Positions 1-12,500 of a stretch of DNA of 64,000 nt are shown here, one piece after another. The DNA is taken from the NCBI RefSeq assembly GCF_901709675.1, contig NC_051097.1:11448039-11512038 (forward strand), given 5' to 3'. The DNA is from Syngnathus acus. Its lineage: Eukaryota; Chordata; Actinopteri; Syngnathiformes; Syngnathidae. The notes beneath the pieces are model-generated. The model was not told the DNA's origin, did not search any database, and saw nothing but the letters and a program-made list of their open reading frames with translations. How positions within the stretch are numbered: position 1 is the stretch's first letter; every line of letters begins with the position of its first letter. The translations under genes were made by a program, and so were the position numbers.

Positions 1-952
1 GGGAGACTCTTGGCAGTCAGAGAAAGGAGGCCTTGGAGAAGAAAAAAAAAAATCCCATTAGGGGCCGATCGGAATTCAAAGAGGGAAGCGCCTCTTTGGC
101 CCTCAGCCTCCATCTATTCCTGTCCACGCCGAGCAGATAGGGGCTAAATGGAGGTGCGCTATTTTGGTGGCACAACAGCGAGGGGAGGGAGGGAGGGAGG
201 GAGCCAGGGCTTCCATTTGCGTTCCTCAACCAAAAGTGCACCATCCATTCAAAGGCGCCGCTGGGTCACGTGAAAGCACGAAAACTCCTCGCCACAATGG
301 AGAGCGGCCTCACACGCGTCCAAAAGGATCGGCGGGGGGTGCGAGACATTGTGTCTCGCCGTGGGAACGGCAGGTGTGCGGCTGAGCCGGCCAATCGGAA
401 TCAAGAGATCAACTAAAAAACAAAAAGGGGGGGGGGGGGGGGGGGCGATTTATTCAATCGCATGTTTTGTAAAGTGAGCTGGCCCTGATTGAGGAAATAA
501 GAACGCCTTGCAGCTCTTGTTCCTTCCCATGCCTTCCGTTGGATTTGAAAAAACAAATAAATAAAACGCTTGCCACCTTGCAAACACACCCAAAAAGCTC
601 CCAGATGAGTCTGGAGGATTCCCCACCTAAGTTGGCAAGCGATGAGACGCGGCGTGGCGCGGCACTCATGCGTGCTTGCTTCAGAGGATAAGCGCACATT
701 TTGCCGTCGGAGCGCGCTTAAGAGCCTTGTCGTGTCGGAGCCTCGCCGCCGCTCACTTAAATCACGCCGTCAAGCCACTCATCTCGTGCGGTCCCTGGGG
801 GCCGCTAGTCAGTTAGCATCCTTGTTATTGTTAGCCGCTCTAAGGCGTTTCTCATCGCATGTTAGCATGAAGCTAGTGGCCGTGCATTTTCCTCCAGTTT
901 GGGCGAATATTTTGAAAGTGTGAGTGTCTTGAGCATGATGCTATCTCCTTAC
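1..952 (-). other. nos1ap intron 2 (partial), simple repeats
   Basis: This stretch lies downstream of nos1ap exon 2 and upstream of exon 3, which would be to the left of the window. I see no exon in it. It holds a GGGA/GAGG tract at about 181-203 and an uninterrupted run of 19 G at 427-445. Reading frames here are short and unlike any family I know. Confidence 0.6.
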
Positions 953-2156
953 CCGGATCCTCCTCATGGCCGCCACAATTTCCATGCGACTGTTGGGCCG
1001 TGCCACATCCAGGCTCCCCACATACTGCAACACAAGTCATTTTATATTCCAAACGGAGCAATGGTTAGTTAACAAAGCAGCACATTTGAACACATTATCA
1101 TTATTCATCACCCCCCCCCCTCAAAAAAACAGACATAAGTAGTTGTTCTGTTGCTCACAGCGAAAGGTTCGAAAAATAAAAGTTCAAATAATCTGCTCCA
1201 TGAGAAGATGCATACATATGTGCCCCAGGGCTCCTTTCGAGGGCCCTCAAAATGTCCTTGGCCATCGCAAAACTTCAGAGCTTTTTTGATGAAGGTGAAT
1301 TTCAGAGCAAAATCCTAAATTGTTGTGCGTGAACGTCATCCGTCCTCATATGCGTGTTGCGAGTCTGCGTCAAAGCACCACATCATGACAGCTGCTCTGG
1401 TGAATGGGTCGAGCACCCTAAATAAGTAAGCAAGCAAGACAAGCAATCCACTCTAATATTGAAGGTAATTACAAAGTATACTCGGGTCCTCTAAAAGCTG
1501 AATTCTGTTTAGCTGAGAGCTGAATAATTGATGGCACAAAGACAGCTGGTGCAAAGCAAAGTCGCTGCGCTGCGCTGCGTCCGTCCCAAAGCAGATTTTC
1601 TGCCAAAGACACAATGGTCAGCTTGCACGCATCACATTTACTTTTGTAACTTTTCTGATCAATTGCACTATGAAGAGGAGTTATAATGCAACGCACGTGA
1701 CTTGTATTTTCATCCCACATCCATTTTACATTCAATGTTTTGCCTACTCTACTCTGCAGTTCGTTGTTGAAAGTTGTTTTTAATTGAATACTTGGGAGGA
1801 CTACTTTTTTTTTACTTTGTATTGTTTGAAAGTAATGAATACAGACATTTCTTTACTCTTTCCACCTGTACTTGAGTGAATACTAATGATTAGGAGGATG
1901 ACTTTTTACTTTGACTCAGTGTAAAGTAACCCACCCATGCTCACCATTTACTCAGCACTTAGAGATTTTTTTTTTTTTCACCTTTACTTGAGAAGAGACA
2001 GTAGCTTTCCTTGTTTCCAATTTTTGTCAAGTCTCTCCCCACGCCTACCTTGGCTTGGAAGGAGATGCCATGCTGGTAAGCTTCCTCGTTGTGCAGCGGC
2101 AGCCTGGCGTCGGCCACGTCGTCCACCAGGTTGTAGCGGTTCCTCCTGGCTGGCAT
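953..2156 (-). CDS. nos1ap: NOS1AP (CAPON) adaptor, first two coding exons only
   Basis: Adaptor that links neuronal nitric oxide synthase to partners; its N-terminal half is a phosphotyrosine-binding (PTB) domain. Two coding exons on the minus strand are supported. Exon 1 is 2156-2049 (36 codons, beginning [13 protein letters not shown] and ending in ISFQAK), followed by a GTAGGC donor. Exon 2 is 1024-953 (24 codons, [13 protein letters not shown]...AAMRRIR), with a TTGCAG acceptor and a GTAAGG donor. Both junctions are phase 0 and the product matches the very conserved start of the NOS1AP PTB domain. The remaining exons lie beyond the left edge. The start is the only ATG that gives the conserved N-terminus; longer upstream frames are GC-rich leader. 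Teleosts often have two nos1ap copies, so which one this is stays open. Confidence 0.88.
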
Positions 2157-2560
2157 GGCGGGGGGGATCCCAGGCCGGGGGGGATCCCACGCTGCCCACG
2201 CAGCCGCGGGGACCTCACCACAAGGGTCCGGCTCGGCGCTCCTCCACGCCCCGGCGGCTACTGCGCATCGTTGTCGCTCCAAACCGGAAGACGAGCAGGA
2301 GAAGGAGAAGCGTCAATGCGGTGCTCGTAAATTAGGCTGGGCTGATGGTGGGCTGCAGGGGGACGGAGGGCTCGCTCTGCAAGGAAAGCAGGATGGCGGG
2401 CGGGCGGGCTGCACTTGTCTCGGCTTCCCGCACAAAGCAAAGCTCTGGGGCAAAGTTGCACCGAATCCGGACGGCGGGGGGCGAGCGGGAGGGCACTTGT
2501 GATTGTGCGTCATGCGCGCATGCTGTTGTCCACCCTCGAGCTCCCCCTGGAGACCAAACG
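2157..2560 (-). promoter_or_regulatory. GC-rich promoter/5' leader of nos1ap
   Basis: The sequence directly upstream of the nos1ap start codon is strongly GC- and CpG-rich for about 400 bp, unlike the AT-rich DNA on either side. No TATA box is evident. Position and composition suggest a CpG-island promoter. This is inference only. Confidence 0.45.
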
Positions 2561-3548
2561 TGGAGGCGCTTGCGGCGCTTTATTAGGCACACTCCTTCGA
2601 ATAACACAACTGGATGAAATGACAAAATAAATATGAAAATGATGATTCAATTCATGAAATAATACAGCCAGTGTTCAGAGGAACTTTGAAGCAATTAATG
2701 AACTAATGTTGTTGATGTCATCAAACAGCAGTCCTCTAGTCGCACATTGGTTTAATTGAGCAAGAAGAGGATTCATGTCACAGCACACAATGTCAAGATT
2801 TCAAGACAAAAACAACACTAGGCTTAACAATATGTGCGTGTGCGTTTACTGGTGCCCGCGTACCTGAGAGCCCAAGGAGACGGACGGACGGACGTTAGCT
2901 GACAAAATTGCTGTAAACGTTGGCTGCCAAACTTCCCTTAATGTTATGGAGAACCACAAGCAAAGACACAAATAATACATTACAAATAAGAACACACCAA
3001 TCAATCAATTAGTCCCTTTTGAATGGAATCAAAGTTCAGTAAGAGCGAGTTCAATAGCATTTCCTCAAACTTTTTCAAGAGTGTCAGTTTCCATTCCGAG
3101 CGAGCAAAAGTCTAGCTTGGTAACATCCGTTAAGCAAAAATAAAACCGTTTTCATTTTTGAGGTTAAAAAAAAATACATTCCAAGTCGTGGATCGGGAAA
3201 GGCAGAGGTTGAGACTTAAAAGGTGCAATAAAGCCACAATAAAATCTTTAGCGCACAAACAATACAATCCACACCACGACGGTTCAGGTCCTGAAAGAGA
3301 GCCGTCACAAAATGGACGCCCCGCTTCACACGTAACAAGCAAGCGGCCAAAAGAATGCAAACCAGAATTGGAACAATGACAAAAATCGGCATCATGCTCA
3401 CTCCACTCACATCCATGTCCGCTAAAAGGAGGAGGAAGAGAGAAATAAATAAGGGGAGGGCTTCTGAAGAGCGTCGCCGGCGAGGAGCTACGAGGACGGG
3501 ACCAAAGGTGGCGGCGGCCGGGTGGCCGGCCGGCCGGCCGGGTGGGCC
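2561..3548 (-). other. cacfd1 3' UTR and 3' flank
   Basis: No gene is seen here. It lies downstream of the cacfd1 stop codon. A minus-strand AATAAA (TTTATT at 2579-2584) is a possible distant polyadenylation signal, but it overlaps a segment resembling the end of a DNA transposon (around 2575-2597, containing CTTTATTAGGCACA). GGAC repeats occur at about 2880-2895 and a GGCC-rich run at 3518-3545. Confidence 0.4.
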
Positions 3549-5149
<1,601 letters not shown>

Positions 5150-5560
5150 CGTTTGGACCGAAAACTACCAAGACCACCACACTTTGATTTCTATGACTGA
5201 CTTGCCGGTGGCGCGAGAGAGAGAGAGTGAGAGAGCGGCTCCGGAAGCCGACGCCAGCCGAACCGTGGAGCCGAAATGGAGCCTGTCCTTGTTATTCTAT
5301 TCGAAAGCTGCTAATGCTAACCAGTGCCGACCAAAACATGTACGCTGACAGCAAAAGCATGCAAGTGTTTAATTCTCGCAACTGTAATTCCAGTACTGCA
5401 AATGTAAAACAACGACTCGGAATCATCCGACTTGTTTTGGCGGAAGCTACGGTTTCCTTTTCCGGTTTGCCGCAACCGCGGTGCATTGTGGGACGTCATC
5501 GCGAGGATCATTTTGTTGTGATTCCTGTTCAGGACAAATGTACTGAATATATAACGACGT
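5150..5560 (-). promoter_or_regulatory. Candidate cacfd1 promoter
   Basis: This is the sequence directly upstream of the cacfd1 ATG. It holds a GA tract (5214-5237), several ETS-like CGGAAG/TTCCGG words between about 5450 and 5465, a GCATTGTGGGA word and an ACGTCA half-CRE at about 5485-5500. Such combinations are typical of TATA-less housekeeping promoters. No experimental support. Confidence 0.4.
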
Positions 5561-5925
5561 AACTAAATACAGGAATTCATTGTTTGTAATATAAATTTAT
5601 ATTTCAAATTATTCGCATTATTTCGTGACAGCTCATTTCAGCCAATCAGAAAGACTCATCACAGAAGGTGGGCGGGATATCTGCCACACCAATCAGATCG
5701 TGCTGTTTTGTTTTTATAGTTTGGAGCTTGCTTCATGTCAAAAAAGCGAAAAAATATAGATCAAATTATCTTTGGGATAAACAAAATTAATGTACACTGT
5801 GCATCCTTTCAATAGAATTGAAACCATGAACAAAATACAAGCCTTTGATTATGATAAACAACCAACGGGCCCATGCTTCTGAACACATTTCTTTATACTA
5901 TTAGATATATTTTGAATTCACAAAA
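5561..5925. other. AT-rich spacer between cacfd1 and ptcd2
   Basis: Short AT-rich spacer with no coding potential I can recognise. It must contain the ptcd2 3' UTR, but I see no clean minus-strand AATAAA close to the stop codon. Confidence 0.4.
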
Positions 5926-8130
5926 TCACTCAGACAGCAGCGCTGAGTGAAGCGGCTTCAGCGTCCTCCTGCTGACGTGCCTGTCCGCCACGATGGGGGC
6001 CACTTTCCTCTTGGGGGCCGGCGTGTGGCACAGCATGTCGTCCAGGCTCTGCCGCATCACCTGACCGGCGCGCTCCAGCTGGGAAATGAGCCCATCCGCT
6101 TCATCCGCTAGTGCTTGGCCCTCGACATGCACACGCAACCGATCCAGCTGGGAACCAATAGGGGCAATGCCGAGGACGCTTGTGCTTCTCAAACGTGCGA
6201 CCAACTGCTTCCACTTACCACCTCTTGAGAAAATTCCGGCTTCCTGACAAAGGACGGCCTCTTGGAGAGTTTGACTGCGGAAAAAAGGACCGCCATAGCC
6301 TCCTCGGTCGCTCCGGTTATCGCCAGCAACAAAATCTGATCATTCACATCAAGAGAGGAAGAAGAAAAAAAGGTTCATGTAGAATAACGCTCACTTTCTA
6401 GATTTTATTTCAAGAAAGACTCACCTTTAAGTTTTGGCACAGTCGGCTGTCTGTGCTCATGATTTGTGCGAAAAACCATTGCGCTTTTTCAACGTCGTTC
6501 TGAGAAGAAACAAGTTTGGCCAAAGCGTGTGTGCAACCATGAATTGCAATGACATTGTGGATTGTCACTCACTGACTGACTGCATGCACATTTTTAAGCA
6601 GAAATACAGACTCACCTGTTGGAGCGCCAATGCAACAGCGAAGCAGTAAGCGTGCCTGGGGACAAATTGCCCTTTGGCCTGAGCCTCTTCCGTGAGCAAC
6701 ATGCAAATGGCGTGCGACTCGCTCGTGTTCTGATACAACCACAAAACAAAAATACACACGTCAATTGTAATCGTCTTTTGAAAGAAAAAAACGTTGTGAA
6801 GTGCTGCTGTTTTGGTTAGCAACAGTGTTTTTCTTTTTTTTAAACAAAACGTAAACAAGGTGTTTTCAGTTACCAGTTTATAGCAGACGGCAGACGCCAG
6901 CACGAGTGTGTCTTTGTTGAACGGCACACTTTGGCTCCTCATGCAGCGCAACACCTCGAGAGCGTCTTAAAAGGCATTTGTCATTTTAAAACACAGCAGT
7001 CAAGAAGACGGACGGCACGTGCGGAATTGAGGACTGACCTTCGTGATAGCCCTTAACGAATAACATGTCGATGGCAATGTTGAAGGAGGTGGGGTCGGCG
7101 AAAAAGCCTTTCATTTCCTGTTCGGGGTGACAAAAGATCAATGGCACAAACGCTGAGCATCTTGAGGTGTAGAAAAAGAAGTTTGTATGTGCGCTTCAAT
7201 TTCAAACATCACTTTCTCCACCTGTGGTGTGCACCTGATCTGTAAGTGTAGCGGCGGCCATCTTCTCCAGGCCCAATTCGTAGCATAGCCTCATGAAGAG
7301 CGGGCCAAACTTGAACTCGCCGTGCGCCACGTTGCGGTTTTCTGCATGGTACCTGGCAACAGGTGACGCTGTTGAGTGTGAAGTCATTGGGCTGGTTAAG
7401 TCGACCACACCAAAGCGGACCTATAAATGGCATCTCGGGCCGTCTTCATGTCCTCTGCAGACTGACACAAGTGAAGCAGCAGTTTGAGCTCATCTCGCAA
7501 AACCAGGCTGTTCCTCCGCAGTTTGTGGCCAAACAGCTCGATAAAATTTCCTGCAAATATGAAGAGAGAGAAAAAAAAAACAGGTCAGACACGAGACTTG
7601 CTCTCATGGTGTGCAAAAGATGCATTGAATTAAATAAGTCAAATGTAGATTCAAAAAAAAAAAAAATCCTCCAGTAATTTCTCGCTCAAGGTACTTCACC
7701 ATCTGATCCAGTGACGAGGTGAGCGACCGCCAACTTCCTTCGCTGGAAGTCTTCAAGTTTGACGACATCCTCTGACAGCAGATGCCTTTTTGCTGCACAT
7801 TTGATACAATGCATTTTAGCAAAGGAGCTGAGGCAGGGCAGGGCAGGGTAGGGTAGGGTAGGGTAGGGTAGGGTAGGGTAGGGCAGGGCAGGGCAGCGCA
7901 GGGCAGCGCAGGGTCACCCCTGATCTGCACACAAACTCCACCAGTGGACTCAAAGATGTGGACAAACGAACTACTTTGCCAACAAACAAGACAGCAAACG
8001 TGTTGAATTCACCTCCTGAACGAGATTCAATCCAGCCTGGCTGTTGCAAAGCAGAAAGTGTCGCTTTAGGAGAAATGTAGGCACGTAGAAACGAGCGACA
8101 CCATGATGACGAAAAGCTCCGCAGCGCCAT
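5926..8130 (-). CDS. ptcd2: Pentatricopeptide repeat domain protein 2, mitochondrial
   Basis: Mitochondrial RNA-binding PPR protein; in mouse, loss of PTCD2 disturbs cytochrome b mRNA processing and complex III. Ten exons join complement(5926..6147, 6219..6335, 6425..6499, 6616..6729, 6874..6965, 7039..7117, 7235..7352, 7421..7550, 7700..7792, 8013..8130), giving 385 aa (human about 388), all in phase. The first about 35 residues are Arg/Ser-rich and non-acidic, as expected of a mitochondrial presequence. Diagnostic matches include [23 protein letters not shown]...[42 protein letters not shown] and the C-terminal LCHTP...VSRRTLKPL. The neighbour map1b is also its neighbourhood partner in human 5q13, which supports orthology. 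The MRPS27 gene that separates them in human is not seen. Confidence 0.95.
7833..7915. repeat. GGGCA/GGGTA pentanucleotide tandem repeat
   Basis: About sixteen tandem pentamers in ptcd2 intron 1, starting as GGGCA, changing to an uninterrupted block of GGGTA (about 7846-7880), then returning to GGGCA/GCGCA. It is telomere-like in composition but has the wrong period (5, not 6). G-rich on the plus strand. Confidence 0.9.
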
Positions 8131-8714
8131 ATTGGCCCAAGACTGTACCACCACCGCGTTCACAGAGGGGAGACGAATGACAACTACGCAGTGTGGTTAA
8201 CACCATCATCATTTCTCCACTGTGTGACATTTATTATTTTTTTAAACACTGAAAAACAAACCTTTGTGCAATAAATATGTTAATTTTGCCCAATAATTCT
8301 GTTTTACGTTTTTAAGTTTGACGGGAATGTGGTACATTCCAACACGGCACAGTCTATTTTCTTTTCTTTTAACACTATGTATGGATAATAATGTAATAAT
8401 ATATAATATAATCATTCCTTAATTATGTTTTTTAAAGATAAAAACGCATTTTTAAAATGTATAATCCAATGTTCCAAATCGTAAATTCCCCTCCCTCCTG
8501 GTTATTTTGGGTCTTTCCACTGTTGGCCACGAGATGGCGCCACGCTAATGTGTTTGACACTGTACACTGGTAAGATGAGTCAAACCAGAAAGTATGCATA
8601 TCAAGCTCAGCTTAGTTTTTGCAAAATTATTGATTGGTTATTTTCTTATACGCAAAACTGAAATAATGGCAATAAAAGTGCATTGAGAAGACAAAAGGGA
8701 ACGTCAATTTCCTT
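8131..8714. other. ptcd2 upstream region with CTCF-like motif
   Basis: No gene is seen. The first 100 bp hold the ptcd2 promoter. The rest is AT-rich, apart from a CTCF-like core CCACGAGATGGCGC on the plus strand at 8527-8540. Confidence 0.5.
8527..8540 (+). promoter_or_regulatory. CTCF-like motif
   Basis: CCACGAGATGGCGC matches the core CTCF consensus (CCASYAGRKGGCRS) with at most one deviation. It is the leftmost of eleven such motifs in the window and faces right. Confidence 0.45.
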
Positions 8715-9574
8715 TTTATTCTTGTGTTTTGCATTTGGAGTCATTCAGCAGTGGTTGTGTTACACATTGCACACATACAGTCAGAAAGCACGCAAGGAAA
8801 CATTCACAAATGGCGAGAGCGCACGTACAATATGAGTTTGGAGACCGAGGTTTTCAGGGCACAAGACACATACAGGATACACCACGTGGCCGCTGCAGGT
8901 TAACATTGTCGACAGGAAGAAAAAGGCAGATTATTAGACTGACTAGAAGAAGGAGAAGAGAAAGTTGTCTGTATTGTCTTTCAAAATTGGTCTTTTGTTG
9001 CACTGACATTTGTGTAAGACAAAAGTGGTGACGATGGTGAATCCCCAACAACTCGTGTTTTGTTTTGTTTTGTTTTGTTACGGGCAAGTCCATGCCAAGC
9101 AGCACTCAGCTCTACTGGAAGAAATGGAGTGTCATTGATAAGAAGAAGACAGAGAAGCAGAGAAGGTCTCCAACGACGGTCCAGTAATAGTTGTTCCCAC
9201 AAGCAGAGAAAGAGAGAAACGTCGTGTTTGTTGTTGCTCCGTATATGTTGAAGTACTTTGAAGGGTTACATCGCTATTACGCTAACATCTATGCTAATTC
9301 ATATTAGCCGGGTAAACAAGTGAAGTCGCTAAACTTAGTCCGCTCGTGCCATGCATGGTAACCGAGCCGCACGTTAGTTTGCATTTTGGCTAACCGGCTA
9401 ACTATTCTTTCCCCAAAAGGTGCATTATTAGCTGGGTGCAAACCAAAGTGATTTTGAGCAAGATGTGATTGGCCGGTCTGCATTTTGGAGGCGTGGCTAT
9501 GCAAATCCGGGGGCTCTAAATGACCCCTGGCTCAACTATGTGCATTCTTCTGTTTTGCGTTGCGCCATTTTGTC
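8715..9574 (-). terminator. map1b 3' UTR with polyadenylation signal
   Basis: The region downstream of the map1b stop codon. A minus-strand AATAAA lies at 8715-8720, giving a 3' UTR of about 860 nt. It contains a TTTTG pentamer tract (about 9056-9079). No other gene is supported. Confidence 0.5.
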
Positions 9575-12500
9575 CTACATTTCGATCTTACAGGCCGGGA
9601 AGGACTCGTCCTGCATGACCACCGTGCTGCTGCTGGCCAGGACCATGACGTTCAGCTCCTGCTGCTTCTCGTGGCTCTCCTGGTACCACTCCCTCATCAC
9701 GTCGGTGTCGTGGGTGGGTATCAGCGTCACCTGCGCGTTGTTCTCCCAGCGGGCTTTCCCTTCCAGCAGAGCGTCCAGCACGGCCCGACTGGGCTCTTGC
9801 GACCTCTGCTCGTTGCCGCTGACCACGTAGTAGGACGAGCGCACCCGCTGGAAAAATTCCGCGTCCACGTTGTTGGCGTTGCCGTGGTTGGGGATGTAGA
9901 CCAAATCCATGTACATGGGAGGACAGTTGGCCAGAGCAGAGACCTTCCCGCCGGAACCTCGGGACGCTGACGTATTGGTCGCGTTTTTGGCGTCCTTGCC
10001 CTCGCCCAGATTCTTCTTGGGAGAGGCCGTCTTTGACTCCTTGGCTTTTGACAGAGCGCTTTTGCGTGCCGGCGACGACGCCTTCTTGGTGAGCTTTTTC
10101 TTCTTGGGCTTTTCGCCGCCTTCCGTGTTGGCGTTGTGGCGGTTTTCCTCGGCCTTGAGGGCTTCCGGATCCACCATGCAGACGTCACGGGGGCCGGCGG
10201 ACGGAGCCGAGTCCCTGATCGGCGCGGGGGGAGGGTCGGCGTGCCTGTAGGTGAGCGTTCGATCGGTGGGCAGAGTCTCCGAGTCGTCCTCCGAGTCGAT
10301 GTTGGCGTCGGCCGTGATGGACGGGCACTCCTCCGTCCCCGGCGGAACGTCCGAATCGGTCTGAGAGGGTGCGGATTCGCTGATGGATGTGGGCGGAGTC
10401 TCTTCGCATTGCTTTGCGGGAAGCTTCCCCCCTGGAGGGGGAGGCCCGCCCCCCGCCGTCTCCAGAACCTTCTCTTCCGCTTCGTTGAGGAAATATTCCA
10501 CAGGGTTGGGGTTGATGAAAGACGGCGACAGTTCCGTCTTGGGATGACGGTATTCGCACGACGTGACTAAACAGAGGTCCACTTGTGTCTTGGAGAAGCC
10601 CGTCGGACTGATCTCGGAGGAGTCGGCGGGCTCCCTGAAGCTGCAGGCTGCGTGTGAGGACGCCGGCGGCGGCGGCGGCGGCGGGGAAGACACTTTGGGG
10701 CTGACGGGAGATTCCACTCCAAGCGGTGAATGGTCACAGAGAAACGGGTTGGTCTCCTTGACCGGTAAAGGTTTCCCTTGGTCGGAAAACCAGAAGGCAG
10801 AGAGAGAGCTGGCTTCGTGCTGGGCGCCACCCACAGACGTTCGTTCCACGGGACCTCCCGAAACCGGGGAAGACTCACTGGAATGGGACGAATGGCCCGG
10901 CGAGAGAGAGGCCGCCTTTGTCTCTTCGACACCTTTGGCGAGTTCCTCGGCGGACGGCGAAATGGGGCCGCCGTCTGGAGGGACGGCGAGCGGCGGCCCG
11001 TCAACCACGAGGGGCATCTCCGTCATCTGGCACGGGGTGGTGACGGACGGAGTGGACTGCGATGCGTCCGACGGTGTCGCGGAAGCGGCGCGGGCCGAAT
11101 CGCAGTCTTGGAAGAGCAAAGGTTTCTCCGCCGCGTCCCAAGGAGCGTCGTCGATCTCGGTGGGGCCGTTCTCCGTGGCGCGCGAGTTGCTTCCCGCCGA
11201 CGGGTGCTCCGGAGACTGCTTGCTGAAGTCCAGGGCCAACGAGTGATCCGGAGACTCCAGCGACATGGTGGAATGTTCCGGTGATTTTGCGTCGTGCATC
11301 TGCGCGTTGACTTTGGTCTTCGGCGAGACGTCCGGGGAGATGGACATGGGCCGAGGGCAGTCTTCCTTGGACGGCGACGCCGCCTCGTGGAAGGTGGTCG
11401 GGGTCTGACCCACCGAAACGGACAAGGAGTCGTCCACTTCCGTGGAGTGAGGGGAACCCACCTCGGCGTGAAGGGACGGCGAGTCGGTGGTGGGCTCGGG
11501 CAGGGAACTGGTGGCCAGCGAGGCGGTGGACGCCGAGGCCAAGTGCGAAAACATGTCCTCGGCCGCCGCTTCTTCCAGCGGCGTGCTGGACTTTTCCGAA
11601 GCGCTGCTGCCTTCCGAAATGGACATTTTGCTCTCGTCTTTAAAAGCGGCCGTGTAGGGAGCTTCCGATTCTTGTCTGAAAAAGACGCCTCTGTCGATGT
11701 CGTCCTTTGGGCTTCTGGAAGAGCACGCCAGCTTGTCATCCTCCTCTTTGTCACTCGTGACCTCCACGATGACGGGACCTTGCTCTTCGTCGTCTGACAC
11801 GGGCGGCAGAGTTCCCGCTTTGTCCTCCACCGGGGACTGGTAGTAAGGCGTGTGACCCGAGGACTGGGGGGAGCCCGCCCCTTCCAACGTCTTGTCATCC
11901 GGGCTGAGGGCGGGATCCGCCCGGCCGTACCCCGCCAAGGTCGTGGACAGCTCGATGGGGGGGGCGGCGGCCAACGTGGACGGGGAATCAAAGTTCTGCT
12001 CGCTCGGGGGGGAATGCACCAGAGGTGCCGCGTCCTGCTTTCCAAAGTCTTCTCGAACGTCCCAAGTCAACTTGTCCTCTTCCAATAACGACGGTGGCGA
12101 TATGGTGGAGGCGCTGTGGTTGTAGTCTTGGCCCTGCGTGGCTTCGCTATTGGAGTCGCCCGAACGTAACGCGAGTCTGCTCTTATCGTACTCTCCGGGT
12201 TGTGACATCATCAACGTCGTCGGAGTTGACGTCTCGTCCGACGGGGCGGGCGCGCTGGAGAGCTCCATGGTGGAGCGCGGGAGGTCGGAGGTGAGGGTAA
12301 ACTCCTCGGGTGCTTCGTCGGAGGCGGTGGATGTCTCGACGCCGGCCGGGAATGTGTCGTCGTGGAAGCAAGCGGCGGGGGAAACGGGCGAAGACTCTTT
12401 TGGTGGAGCTGGCGCAACCTCTTCCTTCTTCTCATCATCATCAAGAGTTCCCCAGGACGGCGCTTTGCGCGGTTCGTCCAGCTCCTCGGTTTCCGCTTTC

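Noticed and set aside
8215-9560. Extra exons or a small gene in the ptcd2-map1b gap
   Set aside because: Frames are short and AT- or simple-repeat-driven; explained by the map1b 3' UTR.
10563-11246. Other long plus- and minus-strand frames within 9.7-14.2 kb
   Set aside because: Shadows of the map1b exon in other frames.
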